64,000 nt of DNA from FLUQ01 sp031550605 (GCA_031550605.1 JAVBOK010000018.1:1-64000); one strand, 5' to 3'. Counted from the first letter of the stretch, positions 1-8,668 are shown. Numbers and translations are program-made. Notes: generated from the sequence alone by a model not told the origin.

Positions 1-120
1 AAAAATATCTGCTGTACGGACCTGGCCCACCTGAAACGCGAACTGAAAAGGGCAATTCGGACTCTCCGCTCGCGAAAGCAGGTAATCGCTGGGTGCTTTA
101 AGAGAGTGGAGTATGTTTAA
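1..120 (+). mobile_element. 3' end of an IS630-like transposase (truncated by window edge)
   Basis: Frame 1 is open from the first base to a TAA at 118-120 and gives 39 residues. The stretch DLAHLKRELKRAIRTLRSR followed by a short basic-aromatic tail resembles the C-terminus of IS630-family DDE transposases as I remember them. The catalytic part would lie outside the window, so activity cannot be judged. The inverted repeat and TA duplication expected at the right end were not identified with confidence. Family assignment rests on a short segment. Confidence 0.6.
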
Positions 121-256
121 TTATTAATGCGGATATCAGTAGTATACCTTCAGATGTTGTGCTCGGATCAGAAGTGACTACAATCACGTACGGATTGATA
201 CCGCCGGATGGGCTGGAAGTCTTTGGGGAGTCCCGCCTCCCTTTTTTGGCGTTGCC

Positions 257-424
257 CTGTTGGTTGATGTCCGTGAGGCGGCTCAGGCCGTCCTTGCCGG
301 GAAAGACATACCCGCTGCCGTTGTCCCCGATTTCCCGCAGCAGGTCGCGCACGGGCTGGTTCAGGGGGACGCGGCTTTCGCCGTGCGGGGCCGTTGGCAA
401 GGCCCTCCGGGCAGCATCCCGCCG
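257..424 (-). pseudogene. Fragment of a tyrosine-family phage integrase
   Basis: On the minus strand a short segment reads ALPTAPHGESRVPLNQPVRD, then DLLREIGDNGSGYVFPG and KDGLSRLTDINQQ. This matches the strand-rich core just before the catalytic region of tyrosine recombinases (pattern: K-x-G-x-x-R-x-V-P-L-N ... YVFPG). Neither the N-terminal SAM-like domain nor the catalytic R-H-x-x-R-H-Y part is present in any frame nearby, so this is a decayed remnant. Together with the transposase end it marks 1-430 as an old insertion site. The rest of 121-485 shows nothing else recognisable. Confidence 0.6.
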
Positions 425-485
425 TCTGGCACGGGATTTGCTGAACGGTTGCCGTACACTCAGGGCATCTGCATCAAGGAGGCTT

Positions 486-920
486 ATGAAAACGCTGTTC
501 TGTTCCGCAGGCTTCTGCCTGTTGCTCGCCGTGCCCGCCATGGCGGCGGGGTCCTTGTTCGGGGACGGGGTTGAAAGCCATGCCTGGGGAACCCCGTATG
601 CCCAATTTGTGGGCAGAAAGGATATGGAATGCATCCCCAAAGAACTGTTCTGCCGCACAAAGGCTGATGAAAACACCGTTCTGGGCCTTCCGGCCGGACC
701 CGTGTTCTTCCACTTTGACGCCGCGAAAGGCCTGCGGCGGGTGGAGCTGTTCTTCTCCGAGGAAGAGTATGCCGCTTTCGCGAAAAAGCTTGCCCCTGTG
801 GTCAAAAACGCCGCCGCCGGCAGGAAGCGCAGCGGCACGACGGTGGACGGCGTCGCCATCGCGGTGAAGTTCAACGAGAATGCCGGGCTGGAAGTCGTCA
901 CCATCACCGGAAAGCCCTGA
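486..920 (+). CDS. Small secreted protein of unknown function
   Basis: 144 residues. The start is set by AAGGAGG at 477-483 directly before ATG 486; longer readings from upstream would run through the integrase remnant. The protein begins with a clear Sec signal peptide (hydrophobic run ending in AMA-A, cleavage near residue 21). The mature part is about 120 residues, contains two cysteines in its first half (MECIPKELFC), and has no domain I recognise. It is followed 27 bp later by a second secreted protein in the same direction, so the two are probably co-transcribed. I infer a periplasmic location; function is unknown. Confidence 0.75.
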   Translation: MKTLFCSAGFCLLLAVPAMAAGSLFGDGVESHAWGTPYAQFVGRKDMECIPKELFCRTKADENTVLGLPAGPVFFHFDAAKGLRRVELFFSEEEYAAFAKKLAPVVKNAAAGRKRSGTTVDGVAIAVKFNENAGLEVVTITGKP

Positions 921-947
921 GCGCCCCCCCCAGGGCAGGAGATTCCC

Positions 948-2327
948 ATGCACCAGATTCGCACAGCGCTGTGCCTTGCGGCTCTTCTCATTGCGGCTTT
1001 CGCGTTCCCCGCTCAGGCGAAACGGGCGGACGCGGGGTATTTCACCGCCGAAATGCCCGCTGGCTGGAAAATGGAATCGGAAAACTCGAGCGTCGGCTTC
1101 TACGCGCCCAGGAACGGCGGCTGCCTGAACGTGTTCATATGGACAGCCGAAGGCCTCACGCGGGAATCGGCGAAAAAAGAAGCGGCCGAACGCGCCAACG
1201 GTTCCGCCGTGAAACCCCTGGGAGCGGGCTACATATATGCGGACGGCTCGGGCGGCCGCGCCTGGGTCGTCACGGATAAGGATTTTTTCTGCGAATTCGC
1301 GACGGATAAACCTATCAAAAATCTCGCCGCCTTTATGGCCACCTTCAAGGCGGACGACACGCCGGGCGTCAAACGCTTCCTCGCCGAAGCCAACAAGCCG
1401 GAGGTGCTCGCATGGCTGAGCTTCGAAAGCGACGCCATGGCCGGCGGCCCGGCCGCGGAGAAAAACGGCGCCGGCAAGCAGGACGCCGATGACGAATCCT
1501 TTGTGGACACGGGCGACTTCAGCGTCACCAAACCCAAGGACTGGTTGTTCCGCATGGAAGAGGGCGTAGCCGCCTTTCGGGCGCCGGAAGATGCGCACTC
1601 CATCATGGTTTTCGTCACAAAACACGAGAATGCCAAGCTGGACGCCATCATCAAGGAACAGGCGGGGGAAGGCACCGAAGTGCGCAAGCTGCCGGGCGGC
1701 AGAAGCTATATATACGAAGACGCCTCCGGCGCCAGGGTCTGGGGCATGCTGGCAAAGGACGGCCAGTTCTGCGAAATCACCGTGGACAGCCGCTTTGGCG
1801 GCACGGCCGCCTTTCTGGCCTCGATGAAGCCGGGCGACGGCGCGCCGGGCATGAAAGAAATCATCAGCGCCGCCGGCAGCCCCGAAACCGCGGCCTGGCT
1901 GGACTTTGCCCCCGCCGGGAAAGCCGCCGCCCCGGCCAAAGAGAAGAAGGACGGAGCCAAAGCCCCGGCCGCAAAGGCGTCCCGCACCTTCAAAGGCAAC
2001 GGGCTGACGGCCGAGGTTCCGGCGGGCTGGAGCACGAAAATCGAAAAAAACATGGTGACCTTCATGGCGGACGACAGTTCCGCGGGTCTGCTCGCCAGCG
2101 TGATGCAGCTGTCTTCCGACAATCACAAAAATTTTGTGGAATTCAGCAAAAAATCCGCCAAGACCTTGGGCGGAACCAAAATCCGCGCGGCTGAAGGCAT
2201 GGTGGAATTCAGCACGAAAGACGCCACCGGCGTGTTCAGCCAGTACGGCAAGAAAGCCCTGCTCCTCATGTTCTTCGGTAACAGCGCGAAGCAGCAGGAT
2301 CTGGCCGCTTCCGTCGTCCCGGATTAA
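948..2327 (+). CDS. Secreted protein with three degenerate repeats
   Basis: 459 residues with a signal peptide (cleavage after AQA, about residue 24) and a good ribosome site (AGGAG before ATG 948). The mature protein is three tandem copies of a domain of about 100-140 residues. Each copy opens with a motif like F-x-A-E/V-x-P-A-G-W-x-x-x-x-E (near residues 27, 185 and 345) and the first two close with an AWLxFE/A element. A lysine/alanine-rich linker (about 320-340) precedes the third copy, which is the most diverged. The PAGW opening resembles small exported proteins of the DUF1795/PsbP-like kind, but I cannot name the family. Probably periplasmic; role unknown. Confidence 0.75.
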   Translation: MHQIRTALCLAALLIAAFAFPAQAKRADAGYFTAEMPAGWKMESENSSVGFYAPRNGGCLNVFIWTAEGLTRESAKKEAAERANGSAVKPLGAGYIYADGSGGRAWVVTDKDFFCEFATDKPIKNLAAFMATFKADDTPGVKRFLAEANKPEVLAWLSFESDAMAGGPAAEKNGAGKQDADDESFVDTGDFSVTKPKDWLFRMEEGVAAFRAPEDAHSIMVFVTKHENAKLDAIIKEQAGEGTEVRKLPGGRSYIYEDASGARVWGMLAKDGQFCEITVDSRFGGTAAFLASMKPGDGAPGMKEIISAAGSPETAAWLDFAPAGKAAAPAKEKKDGAKAPAAKASRTFKGNGLTAEVPAGWSTKIEKNMVTFMADDSSAGLLASVMQLSSDNHKNFVEFSKKSAKTLGGTKIRAAEGMVEFSTKDATGVFSQYGKKALLLMFFGNSAKQQDLAASVVPD

Positions 2328-2357
2328 GACGCCGGCGCAACGCGAAGAGGCATCACC

Positions 2358-2459
2358 ATGAAACGGGCGCACCTGATCGTTCCCTTCGCAGCGCTGTCGC
2401 TGCCGGCCTTCGCCCTGCCCGGCGGCGCGGACGCGAAACAGGCGAAAGGTGCCGGCTAA
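2358..2459 (+). CDS. 33-residue signal-peptide-like ORF, possibly a remnant
   Basis: ATG 2358 follows an AGAGG ribosome site and lies 30 bp after the three-repeat gene. The product (MKRAHLIVPFAALSLPAFAL then a short tail) is almost entirely a signal peptide, with the stop coming about ten residues after the expected cleavage point. It may be a genuine tiny secreted peptide or the surviving front of a lost gene belonging to the same exported-protein cluster. A GC-rich imperfect hairpin (about 2463-2508) follows. Confidence 0.35.
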   Translation: MKRAHLIVPFAALSLPAFALPGGADAKQAKGAG

Positions 2460-2587
2460 TCCGGCCCGCCCCCCGGAATCAAGGAGGAACTGAGCGCCGG
2501 GGCGGGCAGGCATGATCGGGCCATCACTTCAACCACGCGATCCGGAATGCATGATTTCGGCGCGAAAACACCATGAAGGAGAAAACG

Positions 2588-3052
2588 GTGCTGACATCAA
2601 AAAAATTCCGTATCACGGCCCTGCTGTTCTCAATCGTTCTGCTCGCGGCCATGTTGCTGTGCAGCGCCGCTGCTCATGCCGCCGGACCGCGCATTTCGTA
2701 CCGGGTTGGGAAAGTCGAGAAGATTCACCCGAAAGGAGAAGATCCACAGATAAGGGTGGTGGTTGTCTTTAAAAATAACAGTACCGATGAAAAAGTCGTG
2801 ACAAAAATATACGACAAAAACGTTGTTTTCTCCGGGAAATTTAAAGCGTACTACCATGATGCCCCATTTGTTGCGAGGGCGAAAACTTTCAGCAACAGAG
2901 TCAATACGATGGATCTGTGGCCCGGGAAAGAGTACTCCATGTATTTCGTTTTCAAGCTGAAAGATTTCTCTCCGCGCGTAAACCCCGATTGTGACTACCG
3001 GGGGCTTGTATCCTGCACCGTTGACTTCAAATACTCCCTGCGCGGACTGTAA
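2588..3052 (+). CDS. Exported or membrane-anchored protein of unknown function
   Basis: An ATG at 2573 is in frame but has no ribosome site. Just inside it, AAGGAG (2576-2581) is ideally placed six bases before GTG 2588, so I prefer the GTG start (154 residues, MLTSKKFRITALL...). A hydrophobic segment (LLFSIVLLAAMLLCSAAAHA) is a signal peptide or anchor. The mature part is basic, has a strand-rich look, and contains VVVVFKNNS and a C-terminal pair of cysteines (NPDCDYRGLVSC). Its codon use is noticeably less GC-rich than its neighbours, which may indicate transfer. No family was recognised. Confidence 0.65.
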   Translation: MLTSKKFRITALLFSIVLLAAMLLCSAAAHAAGPRISYRVGKVEKIHPKGEDPQIRVVVVFKNNSTDEKVVTKIYDKNVVFSGKFKAYYHDAPFVARAKTFSNRVNTMDLWPGKEYSMYFVFKLKDFSPRVNPDCDYRGLVSCTVDFKYSLRGL

Positions 3053-3179
3053 CGCCCGGGGCCTGCATGGCCCCGCGCTCCTCCCGCCCGGAACTGCGGG
3101 ATAATGCGGCCCGGGGCATCATGCCAAACAGGCGCCCGATCTGGCCCTCCCGATCGCCGTCGCGCCCTCTTTCTGCTCA

Positions 3180-3216
3180 AAAGGCCGTATGCCCATTTTT
3201 TGGGCATACGGCCTTT
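3180..3216. terminator. Bidirectional intrinsic terminator
   Basis: A perfect 16-bp inverted repeat (AAAGGCCGTATGCCCA and its complement) surrounds a TTTTT loop. It sits between the convergent genes ending at 3052 (+) and 3238 (-) and carries A/T tracts at both bases, so it can serve both. Confidence 0.85.
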
Positions 3217-3237
3217 CCCACGCGGACTCGCGCCGTG

Positions 3238-3639
3238 CTATTTCTTGATATACGCGCCAAAGACCTTTTCAATCCAGCCTTTATCCTCGGGCTGCACTTC
3301 CATGCCCGGACTGCGGGTCACGTCGATGCGTTTGCCGTCCTTGCCCAGGGTAAAATCCAGGACGGAATAATTGGCCTTGGACATGGTCTTTTTGTTCTCG
3401 GGGTCCAGCGGGGCCAATGTCTCGCCGCCGAGATCCCTGCCGTCGGAAGTGGTGAAGTTGAGCATAAGGTAATAGCCCATCGGACCCTGCCGCACATTGT
3501 GGACCCGCAGGCAGGCTGTCTGGCTGCAGTAGGTGCCCAGCCAGTCTTCAAAATTGAAGCCGCTTTTCGGTTTCTTGGCTCCGGCGGGCGCGGCGGCGAG
3601 CAAAAGCGCAAGCAGAGCCAGTGTTGCCACATATTTCAT
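3238..3639 (-). CDS. Small secreted protein, SH3-like size, unknown function
   Basis: 133 residues. ATG 3639 is preceded by a GGGGAA ribosome site, and a signal peptide follows it (LALLALLLAAAPAGA, cleavage near residue 20); the longer in-frame start at 3702 would destroy that signal. The mature domain has a cysteine pair (GTYCSQTACLRV) likely to form a disulfide, then alternating strand-like segments and a lysine-rich end. It points away from the 4025 gene and toward the 3180-3216 terminator, so it is probably monocistronic. A short G/C hairpin (about 3663-3678) lies in its leader. Function unknown; periplasmic by inference. Confidence 0.7.
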   Translation of the reverse strand: MKYVATLALLALLLAAAPAGAKKPKSGFNFEDWLGTYCSQTACLRVHNVRQGPMGYYLMLNFTTSDGRDLGGETLAPLDPENKKTMSKANYSVLDFTLGKDGKRIDVTRSPGMEVQPEDKGWIEKVFGAYIKK

Positions 3640-4024
3640 GGTGTTCCCCCTGGTGGTGTGAAGCCCCCCTGTGGGGGGCGCTCCGATTTCCGTCCCCGGC
3701 AATCAGCATGCTTTTGCTCCCGCGGGGATCGCTGCCCTCAAGCAGATTCCATGCCATGGCTTTGCGCGGACGGGCATCCCCCGTCCGGCATCCCCTCCGC
3801 CGCCAAAGCGGGATCCGTTTGCCCAATTATTGGGCACCGCGGATGCGGCCGAAAACGAACCGGCCCGCCGCTGCGCCGTGTTGAGAACGCCCGCGCGGGC
3901 ATGGCGGCGGCGCAGGCGTTCTCTCCGGACTGGAGGGATTCCGCCCGGAGGATCACGGCACGGTTTTTGTAAACTCCCCCGGCGAAGCACAAAAAATATA
4001 CGCTGCGCAGCAAAAGGATATGCC
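3640..4024. other. Divergent intergenic region
   Basis: 385 bp between two divergent small genes. It contains a GCCCCCC/GGGGGGC hairpin (about 3663-3678) in the leader of the minus-strand gene and a compact inverted repeat TGCCCAA-tta-TTGGGCA at 3830-3846 that could be an operator. No further gene or RNA was recognised. Confidence 0.4.
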
Positions 4025-4150
4025 ATGGTGGACGACGAAGACGGCGACGGACGGTTCCGGATACGCTGCCGCCCATTCGAAAAAATCAGGGACGCCATCA
4101 CAATCCTTATGCTCGTGGCGGCGGGCGTTCTTTATCTGATGTATTCCTGA
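4025..4150 (+). CDS. 41-residue single-helix membrane protein
   Basis: The ORF starts at ATG 4025 after AAAGGAT and is followed immediately by a terminator, which supports it being a real transcript. The product has an acidic start (MVDDEDGDG), a basic stretch (RFRIRCRPFEKIRD) and one hydrophobic helix (AITILMLVAAGVLYLMYS) reaching the C-terminus. This is the layout of a small inner-membrane protein. I do not recognise it. Confidence 0.5.
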   Translation: MVDDEDGDGRFRIRCRPFEKIRDAITILMLVAAGVLYLMYS

Positions 4151-4158
4151 CCGCGCGG

Positions 4159-4197
4159 GACGCGGGCCGCCGCCGTGCGGGCGCCGCGTTTTTTTTT
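4159..4197 (+). terminator. Probable intrinsic terminator
   Basis: A GC-rich imperfect hairpin is followed by nine consecutive T (about 4189-4197), ten bases after the stop codon of the 41-residue gene. Confidence 0.6.
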
Positions 4198-4260
4198 GCG
4201 GCCGGACAATCCCCCCGCAACCATGCCGGCGGCCCTGCGCCGCCGGACAGGAGCGCTCCG

Positions 4261-4944
4261 TTGCGCATGCCGTCCTCTTCCACCGCCGCGCCGCGAATCA
4301 GAACCCTGGCGGTTCTGCTGGTCGCGGTTTCGCTGCTTTCCGGCGGCTGCGCCCGCAACTTTACCGAATTCATGGACACCTTGGGTTCCATGGTCGGCGT
4401 CTGCGACAGCAACGGCAGGATACCGGAAGCGGAACAGGACCCGCCCCCGCCGGCGCGAAAGCCCGCGGCAACGCAAAGGACAGCGCCCCCCCAAAGCGGG
4501 ACAACGAAACCCGAAAACGGCGGAACAAAACCGCCTGCGGGGGTTTCCGGCAGAATTCTGGCGGATTCCGTGCAGCGATACTTCGGTGTCCGATACGTCT
4601 GGGGCGGCACAACGCCCAAAGGATTCGACTGCAGCGGGCTGGTGTACTACGTCTGCAAGCAGCACGGCCTCATCCTCCCGCGCACGTCCAAAGAGCAGGC
4701 GAACGCCGGCAGGGCGGTGGCCCGCGGAAACCTGCGCCCGGGCGATCTGGTCTTTTTCGGCAGAACGTCTTCCGGCCCGGTTGATCACGTGGGCATATAC
4801 ATAGGGAGCGACACCTACGTGCATGCCCCCAACCCCGAACTGCCCGTCATGAAAACGCGGTTGAGCGACAACAGCTTCGTCAAGGACGGGGTGCGCCATA
4901 TCTTTCAGGGAAAATACGTCACGGCCAGACGCGTTGCGGAATGA
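4261..4944 (+). CDS. NlpC/P60-family cell-wall peptidase lipoprotein
   Basis: 227 residues. TTG 4261 is favoured because AGGAG (4249-4253) sits seven bases before it; an ATG six bases on is the alternative. An N-terminal signal ends in a lipobox (LLSGGC, lipidated Cys30). A proline/lysine-rich linker (about 60-95) follows, then a C-terminal NlpC/P60 domain with the expected triad: Cys124 in DCSG, His176 in DHVGIY and His188 in VHAPN. NlpC/P60 enzymes cut D-Glu-diaminopimelate bonds in peptidoglycan stem peptides, so a role in envelope remodelling is inferred. Family is certain; the exact substrate is not. Confidence 0.9.
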   Translation: MRMPSSSTAAPRIRTLAVLLVAVSLLSGGCARNFTEFMDTLGSMVGVCDSNGRIPEAEQDPPPPARKPAATQRTAPPQSGTTKPENGGTKPPAGVSGRILADSVQRYFGVRYVWGGTTPKGFDCSGLVYYVCKQHGLILPRTSKEQANAGRAVARGNLRPGDLVFFGRTSSGPVDHVGIYIGSDTYVHAPNPELPVMKTRLSDNSFVKDGVRHIFQGKYVTARRVAE

Positions 4945-5159
4945 CCCGGGCGGGCAAATCCTGGCGGCCATTTCACACGCGCAATGCTCCGTCGTTCCCT
5001 GGCGCTTTCCGGCACGGATGGCACCCTTTCCGCGGGCGCGTCGCGGCATGGAATCCGATGGACGTGGCTGCCGGGATGCGCCCCTGCCGAACCCGCATTG
5101 ACAAGCGCGCCTCAACCGTGCAGGGAAAATATCAGGAAACGCAAAGAGGAGGGTGCATC

Positions 5160-5639
5160 ATGCGACGCCTTTCCTGTTTTCTTGTTCTGGCGGTGATGCT
5201 GGCAGCCGCCGCGGCTTGGGCCGCGGGCGAGGCGCTTACCGTGCAGGTGCGCGAAATCCGGATGCGGTCTTCCCCTTCATTCACCGGCCGGCCGGGCGCA
5301 GCCCTTTCTTACGGCCAACCGGTTTTTATTCTTGAGGAACAAGGCGCCTGGGTCCGTGCCGACGCGAACGGAACCCAGGGCTGGCTGCACAAAAGCGCCC
5401 TTACCGACAGACCGGTCGGGTTTTCTTCGGGTGAGCGGAACACCGCCGCCAAGGCCGGCGAACGCGAAGTGGCCGCGGCCGGCAAAGGGTTCACCGCGGA
5501 AACGGAGCGGGCATACCGCCGCGGCCATCCGGGCGGCTACGCCCAGGTGGAGGCCATGTTGCGCTTCAACCAGCCTCCCGCCGCGTTGCAGGCATTTCTC
5601 GCCGCCGGAAAGCTTGTTCCCCGGGGAGGAGCGCAATGA
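5160..5639 (+). CDS. Secreted SH3-domain protein
   Basis: 159 residues starting at ATG 5160 behind AGAGGAG. A signal peptide (cleavage after AWA, about residue 21) precedes a bacterial SH3 domain (about 25-80) with the typical V-R-x-x-P-S-F ... LEEQGAWVRA ... GWLHKSAL pattern. The C-terminal third is a helical region with no known domain. The stop overlaps the start of the following M48 protease by four bases (ATGA), so the two are translationally coupled. Bacterial SH3 domains often bind peptidoglycan or peptides, so it may target or assist the protease in the periplasm. Confidence 0.85.
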   Translation: MRRLSCFLVLAVMLAAAAAWAAGEALTVQVREIRMRSSPSFTGRPGAALSYGQPVFILEEQGAWVRADANGTQGWLHKSALTDRPVGFSSGERNTAAKAGEREVAAAGKGFTAETERAYRRGHPGGYAQVEAMLRFNQPPAALQAFLAAGKLVPRGGAQ

Positions 5640-6520
5640 AAAAAACCGCCCCCCTGCTGCTGCTTGCGGCTCTGGCTCTGTGCCTCCTTCCCGGCTGCCG
5701 CATGACCATGGACGATTTCAGCAAGGCTTTTTCCCTGGCTGAAAAACATGCCGACAAACTCGGCAAGGCCACGGAAGAATTCACCCCCGAACAGGAATAT
5801 TACCTCGGCCGGGCCGTGGCCGCGCAGATCATCCAGAAATATCCCGCGACGAAAGACGACAAGGCCAACACCTACCTGAACCAGGTGGGGCAGGCTCTGG
5901 CCCTGTGCTCGAAACAGCCGTACACGTACGGCGGCTATCACTTTCTGCTGCTCGATTCCGGCGAGGTCAACGCCTTTGCCGCGCCCGACGGGCTTATTTT
6001 CGTCACCAAAGGCATGCTGGGCCTGATTTCCGGAGAATCGGAACTCGCGGCCGTCCTGGCCCACGAGATCGCCCATGTTCAGAACAAGGACGCCGTCAGG
6101 GCCATTGCCGCCTCGCGCCTGACCGAAGCCGCCATTCTGCTGGGCAGGGATGCCGCGGGCCGGTATGGCTCCGTCGCGCCGCAGCCGCAATTGCTTGCCC
6201 TGTTCACCGGTTCCGTTGACGATATCGTGGCCGCCCTGATCAGCCGCGGATATTCGCGTGACCAGGAATACGCCGCGGATGCCGGAGCGAAAGAAATCCT
6301 GGCCATGGCCGGGTATAGCCCGCACGCGCTGGGCAGCGTGCTGGAGGCCCTGAAAAAGCGGGTTCCCGCCGGCAGTTCGGGTTTCGGCAGCACGCACCCG
6401 TCCCCGGCCGACCGCCTGGGCGCGCTGAAGGCGACGGCGGCCCCGGCCGGACGGGAACCGGAAGCGCGCGCCCGCCGCTTTACCGAGGCCCTCGGCAAAT
6501 ATCGCGGCCCTTCCCTGTAG
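5636..6520 (+). CDS. M48-family metalloprotease lipoprotein
   Basis: 294 residues. A lipobox (LLPGC, Cys21) predicts lipidation. The zinc site is complete: HEIAH at residues 143-147 and the third ligand Glu211 in RDQEYAAD. The C-terminal part carries the conserved STHPSPADR segment. This is the architecture of BepA/LoiP-like periplasmic peptidases, which act in outer-membrane protein quality control; that role is inferred by family. It overlaps the SH3 gene and lies nine bases before the cyclase gene, so a three-gene operon is likely. Confidence 0.9.
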   Translation: MKKTAPLLLLAALALCLLPGCRMTMDDFSKAFSLAEKHADKLGKATEEFTPEQEYYLGRAVAAQIIQKYPATKDDKANTYLNQVGQALALCSKQPYTYGGYHFLLLDSGEVNAFAAPDGLIFVTKGMLGLISGESELAAVLAHEIAHVQNKDAVRAIAASRLTEAAILLGRDAAGRYGSVAPQPQLLALFTGSVDDIVAALISRGYSRDQEYAADAGAKEILAMAGYSPHALGSVLEALKKRVPAGSSGFGSTHPSPADRLGALKATAAPAGREPEARARRFTEALGKYRGPSL

Positions 6521-6529
6521 CCCCGTGTC

Positions 6530-8668
6530 ATGAAAGCCCCGAGTCCCACAGTCCGCCGCGCCCTGCTTTGCGGATTGGCCGCTTTTTCTCTGGCCCTGGC
6601 CGCGGAAAGCGCCGGTCTGCTCCGCTCTCTGGAGGCGTACAGCTGGGACGCCAGGGTCCGCCTTCTGGCGCGGCCCGTTCCCGCCACGGACAGGATCAGA
6701 ATCATCGAACTGGACCAGAACAGCCTGGACTGGGGGGAAAAGGAAAACGGCCTGCGCTGGCCCTGGCCGCGCGAACTGTACGGCCTTGTTCTCGATTTCT
6801 GCCGCCGGGCGGGGGCGGCCACGGTTTCTTTTGACGTGTTGTTTTCCGAACCGTCGCTCTACGGGGTGGAAGATGACAAAAGCCTGGCCGCGGCCGGCGC
6901 CGCATACGGCCGCCTGACGCTGTCCTACGCGCTGGGGCGCGAAACCGGTTCCGCCGCGAGCTGGCCCGACGATTCCGGCTTTTCCTCCACGGCCAGGGCA
7001 CGCTGGCTGGTTGATCCCGCCGTTTTTCCCGCTCTGCCGCGGGCAAGCTTTCCCGCGCCCGATGCGCGTTCCGGGGCGGCAGCCCTCGGCGTGGTCACCC
7101 AGACACCGGACCCGGACGGCGTTTTTCGCGCCCTGCACCCGCTGTCCTTTTTCGCCGGGCAGCCCGCGCCGGCCCTGTTCCTTGCGGCCTACGCCGTGCA
7201 CAACCCCGGCGCCGCGTTCAGCCTTGAGGCGGGAAGTCTCCGCATCCGGCATCCGGAGCAGCCCGAAGCGGCCATCCCTCTGGACGCCGGGGGCAGGGCC
7301 GTGCTCAACTTCCGGGGCGGAACCGGAACCCACCCGGCGTACAGCGCGGCGTCCGTGATCCAGAGCGAGCTGCGTATCCGGGAAGGGCGGGAGCCGGTGC
7401 TTTCGCCCGAATCCCTGCGCGGCAAACACGTGTTTCTGGGATTCACGGCCCCTGCCCTGCTGGATCTGCGCCCCGCCCCGCCGGGCGGCGCTTTCGCCGG
7501 AGTGGAACTGCACGCCACCGCCCTGGACAACCTGCTGGCGGGCGACTTTTTCCGCCCTCTTCCCGGCCGGGCCGCCGTCCCGCTGGCAGCCGCGCTCTGC
7601 CTTGCCGCCGCATACTGCGTCCTGCGCGCCACGACCTTGCGGCAGATGGGCCTTGCCGCCTGCATCTTCCTCACCCTGCCCGCGCTTGCCGCCTGGGGGG
7701 CGTATCGCGCGCTGTACTGGCTGCCTTTCATGCCGCTGCTGCTTTCGGCATTTTTGTCCCTGTCCTTCGCCTTCATGCTGGCCTACGCCACGGAAGGCCG
7801 GCAGCGCCGCTTTCTGAAAAACGCCTTCAGCCAGTATCTGAGCCCGGAAGTCATCAACCAGATCATCAAGGAACCCGGCCGCCTGAAACTGGGCGGCGAA
7901 CGGCGCGTGATCTCCATCTATTTTTCGGATCTGGCCGGGTTCAGTTCCCTGTCCGAAACCCTTTCTCCGGAGGCGCTCACCCGCCTGCTCAACGAATACC
8001 TCTCCGCCATGACCGACATCATTCTGGAGGAAGGCGGCACCATCGACAAATACGAAGGCGACGCCATCATCGCCTTCTGGAACGCGCCGCAGTCGCAGGA
8101 AGACCACGCCGCGCGGGCTCTGCGCGCCGCCGTGCGCGGCCAGGAAACGCTGGCGGCCATGCAGCCGCATTTCCGGCAACTGGCCGGCCGGGAACTGGTC
8201 ATGCGCATCGGCCTGAACACCGGCCCCGCTGTTGTGGGCAATATGGGATCGCGCTCGCGTTTTGACTACACCATGCTCGGCGACGCGGTAAACCTTGCTG
8301 CGCGGCTGGAAGGGGCGAACAAGGCGTTCGGCACCCGGACCATGGTCTCCCTGGCGGCTTTCGAGGCCGCGGGCGGCGCTTTCGCCGGCCGGGAACTGGG
8401 GCTGCTGCGGGTCGTGGGACGCAAGGAGGCCACGCGGGTGCTGGAGCCGATGCGGCACGAGGAGGCGACACGCAAAGCCGGCATATTGCGGACTTTCGCC
8501 GAGGCCCTCGGCGCGTTCCGGGCCGGGCGCATCGATGAAGCCGAAGAAGGCTTCGCCCGCATCGCGGCCGTCGATCCGCCGGCCGCCGCGTATCGGAAAC
8601 GCTGCGCCGAACTGCCCGGCCAACTGCCCCCGGACTGGTCCGGGGTCTGGGAACTGTCGGGCAAATGA
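6530..8668 (+). CDS. CHASE2-domain class III adenylate/guanylate cyclase
   Basis: 712 residues. A first membrane helix (about 10-27) is followed by an extracytoplasmic CHASE2 sensor domain (about 35-325, with DVLFSEPS and the closing GVELHATALDNLL). Three membrane helices follow (about 340-420), then a cytosolic class III cyclase domain (about 455-615). The two metal-binding aspartates are present (FSDLAGF and KYEGDAIIAFW), and the substrate/transition-state segment YTMLGDAVNLAARLE is intact, so the enzyme should be active. A short helical tail resembles a TPR-like segment. I favour cAMP because of Lys and Thr in the substrate positions, but nucleotide choice needs biochemistry. It probably senses an envelope signal tied to the upstream protease genes. 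Confidence 0.9.
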   Translation: MKAPSPTVRRALLCGLAAFSLALAAESAGLLRSLEAYSWDARVRLLARPVPATDRIRIIELDQNSLDWGEKENGLRWPWPRELYGLVLDFCRRAGAATVSFDVLFSEPSLYGVEDDKSLAAAGAAYGRLTLSYALGRETGSAASWPDDSGFSSTARARWLVDPAVFPALPRASFPAPDARSGAAALGVVTQTPDPDGVFRALHPLSFFAGQPAPALFLAAYAVHNPGAAFSLEAGSLRIRHPEQPEAAIPLDAGGRAVLNFRGGTGTHPAYSAASVIQSELRIREGREPVLSPESLRGKHVFLGFTAPALLDLRPAPPGGAFAGVELHATALDNLLAGDFFRPLPGRAAVPLAAALCLAAAYCVLRATTLRQMGLAACIFLTLPALAAWGAYRALYWLPFMPLLLSAFLSLSFAFMLAYATEGRQRRFLKNAFSQYLSPEVINQIIKEPGRLKLGGERRVISIYFSDLAGFSSLSETLSPEALTRLLNEYLSAMTDIILEEGGTIDKYEGDAIIAFWNAPQSQEDHAARALRAAVRGQETLAAMQPHFRQLAGRELVMRIGLNTGPAVVGNMGSRSRFDYTMLGDAVNLAARLEGANKAFGTRTMVSLAAFEAAGGAFAGRELGLLRVVGRKEATRVLEPMRHEEATRKAGILRTFAEALGAFRAGRIDEAEEGFARIAAVDPPAAAYRKRCAELPGQLPPDWSGVWELSGK

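Noticed and set aside
474..2513. A 679-residue minus-strand frame over the secreted-protein genes
   Set aside because: The plus-strand genes have signal peptides, ribosome sites and internal repeats; the minus reading is histidine/glycine-rich noise.
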